Of a stretch of 64,000 bases of DNA, positions 11,083 through 24,767 are shown one piece after another; the stretch's first letter is position 1; every line of letters begins with the position of its first letter. Under the pieces are notes generated by a model that was given only the letters and a program-made list of their open reading frames with translations, ran no database searches and had not been told where the DNA came from. The position numbers and the translations under genes were made by a program. This stretch comes from Sphagnum magellanicum (lineage: Eukaryota; Streptophyta; Sphagnopsida; Sphagnales; Sphagnaceae), in contig CM038912.1 in the NCBI GenBank assembly GCA_021904315.1, forward strand, positions 25,704,949-25,768,948, given 5' to 3'.

Positions 11083-14000
11083 AATGTTGACATTTGCTTA
11101 TAATAAGAGTAAACCCATGTGATACAAATCAACTGATTGTCACTAAGTATATCAATTACCAGCAAAGATAACGTTTTGCATGAATGATTTATTGTGTCAA
11201 TTACCATATGTGATATTTTATATTGGTTTTGGTTACCATGAGGCCTGTTTCATTTAAGACAAACAATCTTGACCTACTTACAATGATATTTTCTAGACCA
11301 AATCTAGGCAATTGGAGATTACGTGCAAAGGCAGGGGAAAACTAAGAACACAATCTTGGGTATTCTTGAGAGATCGGATGCAATGCAAGTACAAGACAAG
11401 ACATTGCCAAAGGAAAATAACAAAAACAAAAATTTGAAATTAAAATTTTAGCAAAAGATTATTTGAGTTTCCTTTCGATATGTTATATTTTGATTTCACT
11501 CGTTTGTTTACTCAAAGGTCTAGTTATGTTATGAAACATCTTCATGGGAATCCAAAGATTGCACAACTCACTATGGGGTATTTAACAGGTAGATTCATTA
11601 AACAACTTATTCTATTATAGGACACATTAGGGTGTGAAGTTTGTATGGTGACTCTTAAAGGAGACATGAAAAGACCTACGATGGATGTGGAATTCCAAGG
11701 GAGTACTTAGGAGGTTATTTAAAGTCTGTTAAATAAATCCATGCACACACGTAAAAACTTACTTTCATTATAGGAAACTTAAGCGCCAATTATGGATTTA
11801 CATAAAACTTATTCATAAACACCAAAAAAATGCCAAATAACAATTTATTTACTTTTTGTTTTTCATGACATTGCAAAATTATTTTAATAATTCCAAATTA
11901 TGTTGAACTATCAATTTGAGTCCAGGGGAATTCGAATTAAAATTCCATCGAAGATAATATTGATTTTTGGTCATAATAAGACAAAAATTTAAACTTAAAT
12001 AATAATTATGTTAAATGTGTTAATTTAGCAAAGGAATGAACAAAGGATTCTTTTTTAAAAAAAATTATGATGGCAAAAATAAATAAATTAATAACAACCT
12101 ATTACCCACATTAAAAAATTACTCACAATTTGAAAGCGTGGAATTTGAAGTTTTTATAAACTCAAAGGTTTTTCAAAATTTGAAAATTTCAAGCATCCTT
12201 TGCCACACATAAATGGGGTGTAAAGTGCATGCCATACAAAAATAAATAAATAAAATTGTAATACAAACAATTTTAAAAACCTAAATTATTTAGCACATTC
12301 AGGTGTGATTTAAAAATATGATAAAATTTTTTTTGGACAAACTCCACCAAATTTAACGCATGTTAACAAATTCATATTTATTCAACAATTGTTACTACAA
12401 AAACATGTATTTTTTTTGGCAATTATATATATTTTCAACGATAATTTACAAAAATAATTCTTTCAAAAATAATTCATATGAAAAATTTGGGAAAAAAAAG
12501 ATAAATTTAAAGGATTCGAAGTCTTTTTTCAAAGTAATGTTGTTGGCTCCTTTGCGCGTATTTGCATGTGTATTCTACCCATAAGTATGACGAATGTGTT
12601 GCTTGAAATCAATAAATTTTAAAAGATTTTTTTACAATTTGCAATGTACTTTCTGACATTAAATCAAATGATGGTTTGTATCTCAACAACAAATTACAAT
12701 ATTGATTTGGTTGTATGTGAAAAAAAATCACTACGCATGAGAATTGCACCGGCTATCCATGTTATAATTTCCCATTAATGTAAGGTGATGGCAATTGGTT
12801 CGTGTGTACAACCAATATCAAACTTTCTTACAGGGAGAAATTTTTTCCAACGTGCTCTTACTGTACCCATTGGTGAAATATGTCGATGTGTATTTTGTAG
12901 TATTGTCAAAATCTATTACAAGGTGGCAACCAATAAAACACGTTGCAACAAGATTTGTGTGAGTGAATGGTATGACTACATTGAGGGTCATACTTTCATA
13001 AGATTCTCAACCTTATTAAAGCACCCCCTAGAGGAACTATTCTAGCTACCCATATGAGATCTTGTAAGTGCACAGCAAGTTGGACCAAAAAACAACCATA
13101 ACCCTTCATTTCAAATTCCATTTTTTTCACGTAAAAACAAATTCCATAAGCAATAAACTTCATCAGATTGGGGGGAAAAAAACTTTAGATCTTTTTTCAT
13201 TACAACATTTTATAACTATAGACAAGGCCTCCGGAAGTATCATAAAATTCAAAAACAAAACCAATGTCCATCCACTAATTGCCATTAGGGTTACAACTTC
13301 AGCTTTACCCTGTATTTGCATAACTCCCATATTTCTAAGAATTCTTCGCATGGATCAATTGTGTACAGATTGAAGTTCACAACTTCGTCTTGCACCTATA
13401 GAAACTAGGTTAGTTAAAATCACATTTAGGTTGCAAAATAATGGATTACATTGATCTAGAAACTTGTCCACTTTAGAGCGCATTAGCTTGGTCCTCTAGT
13501 CACTTCAAATATATGGTAATTGATGCATGTATAATCAAAACCAATTTTTTGAAACATGTAATAAGTTTTCAAAATAAATTAATGTTGTGCCCATAAGCGC
13601 AAAACATTCGAAAAATGATTTCTGATATAGATTAGGTCTAAACCCACTATACGAAAGTAAGTAAAATAGGTGATTAAAATTGGTACCAACGTTGGGTACC
13701 ATTCCAATGTTGGTTTGTGAGGAGGAAAGATATTTTATCAGCATAACATACATATTATAAGGTGCATTATAACTATAATTTTATTAATTATATGGGCAAG
13801 GCATGAATTTTAAATGTTCAAGCAAAATACATGACAAGGCATCTACGGTTGCCATTTTCCTATTTAGAGCAACAATTATATTTTTGTTTTAGTTATCTCG
13901 TGTTCCTCGTTTCTTTTTTGTCAATTTTGGTGTCCCCCTTATGGGAAACCAAGGTAATAGGAGCCAATTTTGATGTGAGGAGTCCTTGGTTTTTTATGTC

Positions 14001-17000
14001 CATAAATCTCATAAATTAAGTTAATGTCAAAAATATATGTTGTATTTATGTGAAACCCTATTCAATATGTTAATGTAATGTGTAATGTAGTTTGAAAAAT
14101 GATCAACAAATATAACATACCTTTTTTCGCACATTTCAAAGCCCATAACCAATGCTTTTCAACAGAAGGAAACGTTGTAATAACATTGTTCAAACACGTT
14201 GTTAAACATTATTTTAAGATTTTTTATCCAATCCCGTGCTGCCACATAATCTTTTGAGGAGGGGTCGTAATGATTCGAGATGTTGCCATTGGCTCTTATC
14301 AGCCCATTTTTACCCCTCTTCATTTGCGTTAATTATTCAAGAGGTTTTGTATTATATTCCATATGTTGCATTTATGTTGGGATGTCATTAAAGGATTATA
14401 AAAATGAACACCATAATATAGTGGAATGTTGATAAATAAAAAGGTCAAGATCTATGTTGTGGTTTTCAAAACAAACACTAATTCTTCCAACTTATACCAC
14501 AAAGGCATTCACAATAATATGATTGTCATAAAACAATTGGTTTTTAGGGGGGGGGTGTTAAACCTTTTGTAAACAATCAATCATCGAGTAATGTTGTGAA
14601 ACTCCTAGATTTGAAATGGGCTAGGAGGTTCATGAAACTTTGTGTTCCTATTTACATTGTTTAAACTTGTCATAACCTATGAGTGGATATCAAAACTACT
14701 CCATGGACAATTCTCCAACAAGAGGAACTCGTAATGTGCCTCTATATGCCTATATATTCATATCTGGGTGATGTCCACAATTTTTAATTTAAAACCATGT
14801 TTGTAAAACTATATGTGTGATAGTAATTATGAAAAATATGAACAATCAATCTTTAAATCAAATCCTTCCTACGTTAAACACAAATTGATTATTAAATTTG
14901 TCATTTAATTATAAAAAACATCAAGTTTGAATCCAAGGGGTTCAATTTTCATGATCTTCCTTCCATCATGATTCATACAGACGCAAGGGGATAACCTTAT
15001 ACCAAAACGAACTCACAATTATTCGAATATAAATGCTAGCTACCCACCTCTAGTGTCATTTATTAATAATTGATCGGGTTATATATTGGGAAAACCAATA
15101 AATTAAAAAAAAACAAGAAACCCAACATTAAAATAAAAAAAAGTTTTCAAAAATTACAAATACCAAAAAAAATTGAAAAAAAAACATAAAAGAACGAGAT
15201 AAACAACAAAAATTGCAAGAAGAAGAAGAAGAAGAAACTATATTTAAAAAAAAAACTTAAACCCCTTAATTTATTTAAAAACCATTTAGAATTTAAAAAA
15301 AAAATTAACAAAGAAATAGTTTTTACAAACATCGTAGAAAATGAAAACCACAAATAAAATAAGAAATATGAAATCAACACTTTCAAGAAGCATAGAAAGA
15401 AAAAAATAAAAAAATAAAAAACAAGAAAACCAAGGGGAAAATATCTAAGGAAAACCCATGAAAATGGAAACTATACAACTCTAAAAAAATAAAATTAGAA
15501 AACCAAAGAATAATAATAATTAGTGTCGAATCGGCCTAAGTACTATCACATTAATTTACAACTTTGGAGTAGACTTTGACCCATTTGGAATTGTGGTGTC
15601 AGTTGTTAGTATAGAAGGCCTTGAATATATTACTAAAGGCGGTCTATTTATGTGACATTAATAAAAAATTCCCTTTCTAATTTGTTACTTTCTTACCTTG
15701 TCCATAATCAAAATTTGCTAAATTGAAATGTGGATCATTGCCAATTTGGCTACATCACAAAATTGGAAAAAAAAATTAATCAAGATTTATGGCATCTTAT
15801 TTTTAGGGGGGAAAAATTACCCAAAAATGAGGGGTTTTTGCCAATAAGAAATCACCAAAAGTGAGAGATCAAGAAAAAAAAAGGTAAAAATCGCCAAATT
15901 CCTATATCTAGGTTTATATTGTGGTAGCCAAACATATAGAAAGAAGATTAAAAGATGTATATTTCATCCTTGGTGTATAACCATATTTGTTTGAATCTTC
16001 TTAAGGAACATCACTACCAATTGTTCTACATTTTCCTATGGACGATGTTCCCCACTTTGGCTCCAAAACAAAAATTCGTTAAAAGAACAATTGGAACCTA
16101 AAACGTTAAGGGAAAAGGAAAGTTACAAACTTGGGGGGCGGGGGGATGAGGGGGGTTAGAGGTACTAGGTGGGTCAAAAACTAAAAGAGTTATTACGAAA
16201 GCTCATTAATGCGTGCTGTCAAAGTGCAAGATATGCACAAAGCCCACCAAATTGTGCCTCTTCATTGCCCTGCCAGAAGTTAGGTGCTTACATAATTCCA
16301 CTATATTCTATGACTGTCTTGTTACACTACATCGTGTCCTAGGCACATCATCATTTCCAAGGTGTTCGTTTGTCTTCTTCTTTTTCTCATTTGCCAAGCT
16401 GCCAACGAGACTTGTTCATAGGATTTTTAATATGTACATTTGAGAACATTAATAATTTATTATTATATATATAATTTTCGTATATATATGCCTTCTTTTT
16501 TTCTCATGCACATTTGCAATGAGTGTTTCTTTTTAAGAATTATAAACACTTTGAAATTAGCTATAAATCAAAGTGCAATCAAACAAGCTGGTTGAAAATG
16601 CTTATCAAAATTTGGAGCCTAGCGAAGCACTCAGTTTCTAGGCCCTTTGAACCTTTTCTACAATCTTCAACCGGCAGAAAAAGGAATGGGAAACATGTAC
16701 AATTAGGTACCTCCAATTAAGTGTAGGGTATAGCCCCTCACCGGATCAAGGTTGGTATAAATTTAACATTTCCTGGGTTGAATAGTCTAGTACATTGGCA
16801 GCTCTGACACCAATTGGTTTATTTTCAGACATGCTATGATTTTCAAAAAATATTTTTTTGTAAAAGTAACAAGAGGAGCTTTGAGAATACTTGAGGAATA
16901 TTCTATTTAGGGCACGGAATCTTCAAAATTAATTATTTAATTAATGTGATCTCATCCAAAGTTTCATGTAACCTAGTTTTAAAAACGATTCCAAAATGGT

Positions 17001-17060
17001 TTCATCCAAAGCCTGAACTTTCATCCAAAACAGTTCATTAATTATGTTCAAGGTGCCCTC
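11083..17060. other. Long AT-rich stretch without recognised genes
   Basis: Six kilobases of mostly A/T sequence with homopolymer runs and a short GAA repeat at 15218-15236. The open frames are short and unsupported. Copies of the dispersed GGGATGCTCACCACTTTGGC-type repeat lie at 15732-15754 and 16043-16064. A G-rich run lies near 16134-16155. Nothing else identifiable was seen. Confidence 0.5.
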
Positions 17061-17068
17061 TTACCATG

Positions 17069-17128
17069 GTATAGCTCATCTAGCAAGATGCTGCACTCGT
17101 TAAGGTGAAGGTGCTGGTTTCAATTATA
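17069..17128 (+). repeat. tRNA-derived SINE-like head
   Basis: TATAGCTCATCTAGCAAGAT resembles a pol III A box, and GGTTTCAATTAT about 35 bp on resembles a degraded B box. The spacing fits a tRNA. The segment is flanked by T-rich sequence and no intact tRNA fold is evident, so it is read as a decayed SINE head. Confidence 0.4.
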
Positions 17129-17479
17129 TTTTTTTCAAATTTTGGATGTTGTGTCATTGGCTAGCACCCGGAGAGGGATTTAGTGTTAAATGGTGATAGG
17201 TTCTAGTTTCTAAATAGTAAAAGAAACTAGTTTTTAAAATGATCTGAAATTTAAATTAATTGGCCAAAAAAAATTCAAAATTTTTTGGGGGAAAGTTTGG
17301 AAAATTTTTTCAGAAAAAAATGGACGTATTGTGAAAAGAATATTCTCTTTTTTTTTGGCATTTTGGCGGAACGTTGCACCCAAAATAACAAGACGCTGGC
17401 TGGTTTAGGTTCTGGTTCACCCTGGCCCAACTATAATACCTGCAAAACAAAAAAATTAGCTAGGTCCAACTGAAGGAAA

Positions 17480-17870
17480 AAAACTTTAGCCAGGTTTGTA
17501 CTTCTATTTTAGAAAGGGAAGATTTTAAGGCGGAAGGAAACAGCGAAGGTCCAACTTTCTATTTTGAAAGGGAAAAATATGGAAATTCTAAAACCATGTC
17601 CCAACTTCTGTTTTGAATAAGATGTTTTTCTTGGACAAGTCCCAACCTCTATTTAGAAAGGAAAAAGATACAAATCATACCATGTCTTAACTTCTACTTG
17701 TAAAAGGAAAAAAACATAAGGAGGAAAAAAAAGCCCAAGCCTGGTTGTAGCTTCTATTATTAAACAAAAAGAAAAATAAAAAATTTCATCCCGAGTCCCA
17801 ACTTCTATAACTAAAGGCAAAAAAGTTTAACCGTGCCCAACTTCTATAATGAACAGAAATACTATTTTTG
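17480..17870 (+). repeat. Degenerate tandem repeat with CCCAACTTCTATT motif
   Basis: A (T)CCCAACTTCTATTTTGAAAG word, or a variant of it, recurs about seven to eight times at irregular 40-65 bp intervals, each followed by an A-rich block. No open frame crosses it. Confidence 0.6.
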
Positions 17871-18434
17871 CTAGGTCTTCAACAAAATGGGAAGTAAACT
17901 TCCTTTACTTCCCTGTTATAACACTGAAAGAAATTACGCCGTATATTTGGAAAGGCACGTTAGTTCCCTGAATATGCCTCTGAGGGAAGGAAAGAAGAGG
18001 GATCTAAGGAAAGACTAGGGATCCTACACCTACTATTTATGATTGATGATGTTCTTATATCTACTTAATAGGTACAAGGTTTCTCCCACTCCTGAATAGT
18101 AGGTATAACATCCGTCCCACTCTTGTCGGCCCATGATCTACCTATGTTTAGGCTTCTAATGAGGTTTGCCTTTTGTTTTGCCACAGTAAAGGCCCCCAAG
18201 GGTTGGGCTTTGGATGTTCCAAAGGTGTGGGATTGCAAAATTCGAAAGAGAGAGAGACAGAGATTGATTAATAATGTTACCAAAATGCAGAGGTTTTTTT
18301 TGGGAGTGCTTTGTGCTGGTGGGTCTAGTGATTAAAACAACAAAAGTTCAGACTTTGATCTGATGAGATACCTCATAAAACCTGATCAAGGGCTTTTTGA
18401 ATGGCCCCAACCTTAAATCAATGGCAAGTTTAAA

Positions 18435-18721
18435 TGCAGGCAGTACAAAAGTATTACTGTATTTCTTTTCTCATGCCTGCCCAGATGCCCGATTAAAATG
18501 TGTCTGGTGAAGCCCATACACATATTAATGCTGCCCAGACACATTTGGGTCTATGAATTATGCACATTTTGGGTGTGTCTAATGAACACACCCAAAATGT
18601 GTGCAATCATGAAACCAAATGTGTTTGAGCATCATCGCCCACAGCTTTTGGCAAAATATGATTCAGGCTAAGGGTTGGAGAGTGAAAAAAGAAGTGGAGC
18701 AGTACTTTTGTACTGCCTACA
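18435..18721. mobile_element. MITE with 287-bp terminal and internal inverted repeats
   Basis: The left end TGCAGGCAGTACAAAAGTA and the right end (reverse complement) TGTAGGCAGTACAAAAGTA form terminal inverted repeats that continue imperfectly inward for about 40 bp. In the middle, 18562-18578 and 18586-18604 form a tight hairpin (CACATTTTGGGTGTGT against ACACACCCAAAATGTG). Flanks are consistent with a TTAA or TA target duplication, but the boundary base is ambiguous. It has no coding capacity. A partial relative starts at 38821. Confidence 0.75.
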
Positions 18722-21700
18722 TTTAAGACCTGCTGCTGATTAATGGTCAGGGATCAAGAACACACCCTGAATTTCCCTAATTTTTTTAAAAAAATATTTT
18801 TTTATGAATTATCAGTGATGAAAATACTCATGGATTCAATAAGTCCCTGCAGTGCACGTGTAAAGTGTAAACCGGTGTTGGGCACTGATTTTAATATATC
18901 AGCTGGGTAAGTGTATATGAAAAATTTCAAAAACATATATCAGCCAGGTTATACAGTATATAAGTTTGAAAAAATCAAATTTAGGTAAGGCTAAGGGTAT
19001 ATAGGCTACTCAAAATTTTCAGTCAGGGTAAGGGTAAGAGATCATCATTTACCCTTTTTGCATGATAATTGTAAGGGTATATATTTACCCTTTTTTCAAG
19101 GTTTACCATGTGGGTATGTGTGGGTAAAAGTAAATATTCTTAAAATTTTCAAACATATTTCAAAGGTTCTCAAATAAAATTGAAAGGATTGGGACACTGT
19201 TTTTCTTTTTCTTTTTTCACATCTCCCCCCCCCTTTGTGGTAATAATTCACATAATTCCCACCACTTAAATTTTTTTCATAAGAAACTTCGATTTAAAAA
19301 CTAGTTAGAACACAATTTCATTCTACAAGCTACATCACACACATTTTCATCGAATTGAAAATTAGATATGAAGGAAGTACACATGTAATATATGGTAGTG
19401 AGAAGTGTAATTGTGCTTACAACCTGCACCAATAGCTCCAACATGTTTTGCAAGACGATTCACAATTTCCATGTTTAGATTAAGCAAGTAAGAAAAACTT
19501 GGAAATTTATCTGCATCGGTTTGCATGTGTGTCTATAGCCAAATAGAAACAAGATTCCATGTGAAAATATTATCTAATCTCATTTTAACTACTTTTGATA
19601 TACTCACCTTTTACTCTCCTCAAAACACATTACCTACAGCTGGGTAAGAGTAAACCTCAAATATATAAGTTGGGTAGATAAGCTAAACTCTGGGTATAGA
19701 AAATTTACTTACTAGATAGGTTAGGTGATTAAACATTACTAATTGGATAGGGTGTCCATTTACCTATTTATATACACATAGGAATATGCAACTAGTAGAT
19801 TTACCTGCCTGACACATTAAGAGATCACTGGGAACAACTTGTGCTCGTCCCCAAGTAGAACAAGCCCAACAGCTCCACTCTGCAGGGATTAGGGTGATGT
19901 TTTCCCCCCATATGGCCATATTGTTCCTTATGGTGATTTCAATGTGTTCCCAATTTGTTCTTCATGTGTTCTTTAATCTCATCACATGTCTTTTGTGTAA
20001 TGTTCCTTATGTTGTTCCCATGTGTTCCTCAAGTGCATTCATTAAATTTATTCAACATGCTTTGCTATTTCAATTTGGACTTGAAAGTGTAGTCTGTTAC
20101 AATCATATGGTAAACCACTATATGTTGAATCTAGACCCGAGAAAAAAACAGACCTGTCATAAGTAGTCATTTTAAGAACAATAATAATAGCAACAAATAT
20201 AGGAAAAGCTATCTGCATGTGACATTGTAAACACCTTTGAGGATTTGTCAAGTGTTTAACAAATATTAGAAATTATCTTGAATGCAACTTTTAGAAATTT
20301 GTATGTTTGATTTGTTGCAAGGTATGTGATATATAATTGTGATAGTTACAAACATACAATTGGAACATTATTCTAACAAGTTGTGGGTGCTCATGAGGCC
20401 GTCATCATAGTTCTTATTCAGTTCCCTATATATTCCTACTGTACTTAAATATCTTCATTAATTTACCATTAGATATTATACAAGACAATTCAAATTCTGA
20501 ATTGTATCAAAGTTTCATCACAAAATATTTTTTCACCCCAATATGCAAGGATCAGATATAGACTCATCATCTTTACTATCCCCTTATGTCATTGTGGGAA
20601 AAACACATTTTGAATGTGCGTTGATGTGTCTATCATCCCACTTCATGATCATATATTAAAAAGAACATGCAGGGATTAGATATAGGTTCATCATCTTTAT
20701 TATCCCCATCATCATCCATTTTTGTGGAAGATCATCATTGGTTTATCATTCCAATATAATAAAAAAAGTTGCAAAAAAATTAGGATTTTTAAAGAGGGCG
20801 GAAAGGAGAATTTCACCTCGTCTATGTCTATTGGCTACTATTTTCTATTTTGACGGTTATTTGTAAATGAGTCATCGCTTAATGCAAAATTTGTTTTGGG
20901 ATGCTCACCACTTTGGCTACATCACAAATTTTGATTAAAAAAGACACTACAAGAAATAGAAGGGAATTATAGGATAAAGGTTTCGAACAAAATCAAGGTT
21001 CCTGATGGGACATTTCAAGGGCCAAAAGATGTGTCATATGTTTTTGAGACACATATTATGTATCTTGATGTTTGATTTGTTTCCTTGACATAGGGGATCA
21101 TCTTAAACTCACATATGGTATAAACACATATTAGGAACCCTAGGCCCCAAGGTCATATGGTGTTCCAAGATGTCATACATCTTGTCCCCATTGCCACAAG
21201 CCTAGAAGGCTTCAAATCAATCAATAAAAACAAAAAACAAGATTGAGCAAATGTGACAACAACAAAAAAATTGAACTAGTTTAGTGGGGGAGTTGAAGCA
21301 AAAGTTTATATTAATTTGGAAAAAAGGAAAGAAGAATAAAATAAATGGAATGATCTAAAAACAAATTTGGGTCTATCTAGAAGGTGAGTTCAAAGGTGAG
21401 GTTATTTGCCCTATCATAATTTCAGGTCCTCACGCTATTACCAAATACCTCGTGTAGAAGCCCACGACATCTTTCTACATAGTAAGAATGGGCTTCATTA
21501 AACAATGTCTTTCACAATTTCCTTCATAAATCATGCTTATGACATAAGAACCTTTGGGGGAAATAATAATAATAAAAAATTTGGGGGAATTTCATTTTTG
21601 AAATTTTACTATGTTGACAACTTGAACCTTTTGATATTTTCATTATTCAGTTTTCATATCGCCAGAACACTCATGCATGAATTTTTTTTCCAATGACATG

Positions 21701-22690
21701 AACAACTCAAATCCCCAAATGTATTTTGGACTATAAACGCGTTCCAAATTATCAATCCGGCTTTAAAAAGGGGGTCAAATTGTTATAGGTCATGTGTAGT
21801 ACTTCAACACAATTACTGAAAATATGTTCAACTTCGATTTGTGTCTCGTTTATACCCCATAAATATGGAGGGGCCAACAAAAAATACATTATTCTAAGCA
21901 TTGAGTTTTTAAATGGTCCTCCTTTATTGGTGGAAAATTTTGGGATCATCTTGACAAGACATTATAAAGTTTCAAGGAATATTATAACAATTTTATTGTC
22001 TCCATTAAACACATAGTAGGTTAGAACTAGGTGTTATGGATTTATATATATGGGTGTACAAATAGTACATATGAAATTGGAAATCTTTCAAAAGTCGACT
22101 AATCTTTATTACATGAAGCTTACAACCTTTTGTTTAATAGTGTGTTACACTGAATCCTTCGATTTTTATTTGACACACAAGTATGTGGTAGAACAATCGG
22201 AGGAGCATTGAACCTTTTTCAAAAGGATTTTATGCATATGGTGACTAGGTTTTCTAGCTCAATTTTTGGACATAACATAATAAAAGTTGAAGGAATGCCC
22301 ATTTTTGTCAAAAAGAGGTTTTAATCAAACTAATATGCACCATTGTGTTATATTGAATGATTTACAAGAAGTTTTCATGCACCCAATATAGTATTAATGG
22401 AGAGTTCTAGGTCAATATTTTGTGTCTAAAAATTTGGATTTACCTTAGATGTGATTTTATAAAATGATGGTACGCCTAATTGAAAATCAAATAATATTTT
22501 GTGCATATAGTCTTACAATTTAATGGTATAACCATATAAAGTATGAAGCTTCCAACTATAGTTAGAATAGGATGGGTTCCCTTATTACCCATGGCCCTTT
22601 TTCTTTCCCGTTAGCAAAATTGTTGTAATTCCAAATTATACCATCATTCTTGACTTCAAATTATAACCTCCGTAGGGATAGGATAAATTA
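18722..22690. other. AT-rich intergenic DNA
   Basis: No gene recognised. GGGTAAG and GGGTATATA words cluster at 18900-19100 and again at 19620-19800, suggesting relics of one element; a CGGTGTTGGG start at 18873 resembles the hAT-like end at 39135, but no matching right end was found. A CACTACAAGAAATA motif at 20945 looks like a CACTA-element end without a visible partner. A copy of the TTTGGCTACA dispersed repeat lies at 20898-20921. Confidence 0.45.
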
Positions 22691-22696
22691 ATTTGC

Positions 22697-22755
22697 AAGA
22701 TTAAAACTCGAACCTTCTTGGTAATATTTGTCTTATAACCATTTAACCCTTAAAT
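22697..22755 (-). repeat. tRNA-derived SINE-like head
   Basis: On the minus strand GGTTAAATGGTTATAAGAC (A-box-like) is followed about 30 bp on by AAGGTTCGAGTTTTAAT, whose GGTTCGAGTTT is close to the pol III B-box consensus. There is no acceptor-stem pairing, so a SINE or tRNA relic is preferred over a tRNA gene. Confidence 0.45.
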
Positions 22756-22759
22756 ACAT

Positions 22760-24767
22760 AAGCCAAGAATGGTTCCAAAAATGTGTTTGTTAGGGAGTAT
22801 CATCCGATTTTATATTTAAAAGGCATATGGTCTCAAATGGTCGCCAAAAATTTTGTTATATGTAGCTCAGGGTGTCTTACACAGTTGAAATCATATTTTA
22901 ATGTAATTTAATGTTTGCATCGTAAATTGCATTATTGTTTGTAATCACTAAAACCTCATCATCTTATTTGCATTGAATCATTTTCATTTGACAATCACAT
23001 GAACATAAAATGTGCAAGGTGTGTACCCAAGGTTTAAAACCTTTAATTACCGCTTACATAATTTTGGCAAACAACATGGCCCATTACATATTCCAACTAT
23101 GGTTCAAAGGATCTACATGGTGCCATATTAGGGGCCAGGAGACCCCTATTTGGGCCGAAAGAAGTTCCTTCCCACCCTATCTAAGGGCCATGGTTTTGTT
23201 TTTTTATTTTTGTGGTGTAGCCATAGTGGCAACCATCCATAAGAGGATCTAGGCAAGTTTGGCTACATGACAAGTAGGATAGTAAAAAAATTTGTAATCA
23301 TGTTATTGCTCACATGTGACCTTGAGGAGCAAGCATTTTAAATCTAATGAACCAACTCCCAAATCCCTGTTTTTTTTTTTTAACAAATCCTTCAAAAAAT
23401 TCCAAGAAAGCCTTTGTTTTGGTGGCAACCCACTAAAAATTTGGGCATTTAAGCAAAATCAAAGACCAAAAAAATTCAACTGCTAGGGGCCATTCACATG
23501 TTGGGTCTCAAGTCCCAACCATACATGAGGGGATCACCTCAACATAATGAAGAGGGTTATTATTGTAAAACGAAAGCAAAATAAAAATTGGATTGTTGAG
23601 TAGGGACAAAGGCACTTAGCTTATAAATACAAAAGGAAGAGATTACTTTTGTTGGGATCCGTTTTCCAATCTCTGGATATTTTTTCGCCATTTCTATCCT
23701 TTTCTTGGCCATCATTGAAAGAGATTTCTTTGCAAATTTATTGTCCATCTATGAATGCAAAACCAAACAAAATTGTCAGTTGTTTTTCTCGGCTTCAAAT
23801 CATCACATCAAGCTCATGACAAACAATTTCACCATCTATCAAAACTTTTTGACATGTTTTTTGTGGGTGAATATTCATATTGCGATGATGAATAAACAAT
23901 TTTTTTTTGAATTTTTTTTTTTGAAATGCCTGGTTTTTTACAAGAAAACAAAGGAAATTTTTATTTTCGAAAAGTGGTTGGCACTTTTTGACTACCTTGA
24001 AAAGTTTGTCATCACTTTGCTATCGTTTGGGGAAAACTTTTTACAATTTTCTTAAACCAATTATCGATAAATGCTAAATCTAGCTATGACTGCTTGGCAT
24101 CTATTCCCACTTACTTTAGAAAATCGAAAAACAAAGTTGTTCTAGACTGGAGGAAAATATTCAAGCTACAATTTTGTGATAACAAATGAAATACCCCTTC
24201 CTCTTCTGTCCTTTAAAATAAAGGAACTACACTTTTAGTTTCATAATATGGGTGGTGCTCTAGATGAAAATCTATGGACTTTTGTGAAACAAAATTCATC
24301 AAGCTCACCTCCATTTGACTCAAATAACATTAATTTGAAACTATTGTTTAAGGGATGTTTACAATAATTTCATCATCCTAAAACAATATCAAATTGCTTA
24401 TAACGTTTATATGTGGTTCTATAATTGACAAGGACAATGTGTATTGTGTGTTCATCAAGTTTGGGTCAATATGTTTGACCTTTCTTTCAATCATATGAAT
24501 GAAAAAAATTAATGTTTGAACAATTGCAATTCATATCTCCATCCAAATCCCATAGTTTAATGTCTAATTCACCCCTCATCTAGCCTTTTTAAATATCACA
24601 TATCTCCCCATTTCACATATCTCGTTTCTTTGGTTGGAACATTATGCTTGGCAATCTTTAACCTCTTTGCTATATATAATCCAACTATTATGATTGTATT
24701 ACCCTGTAAACTCATTATTCTCATTTAGTTTATCAATTGATACATCATCCAACATCATCTCGTGAGT
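22760..24767. other. AT-rich intergenic DNA
   Basis: No gene recognised. A TGTAGCCATAGTGGC ... TTTGGCTACA pair at 23216-23267 is a copy of the dispersed short repeat with inverted ends. The longest open frame (23705-24055) is low-complexity phenylalanine- and lysine-rich translation of AT-rich DNA and is not supported as a gene. Confidence 0.5.

Noticed and set aside
20945-20958. CACTACAAGAAATA as the end of a second CACTA element
   Set aside because: Typical wording, but no matching TAGTG end with a 3-bp duplication was found on either side.
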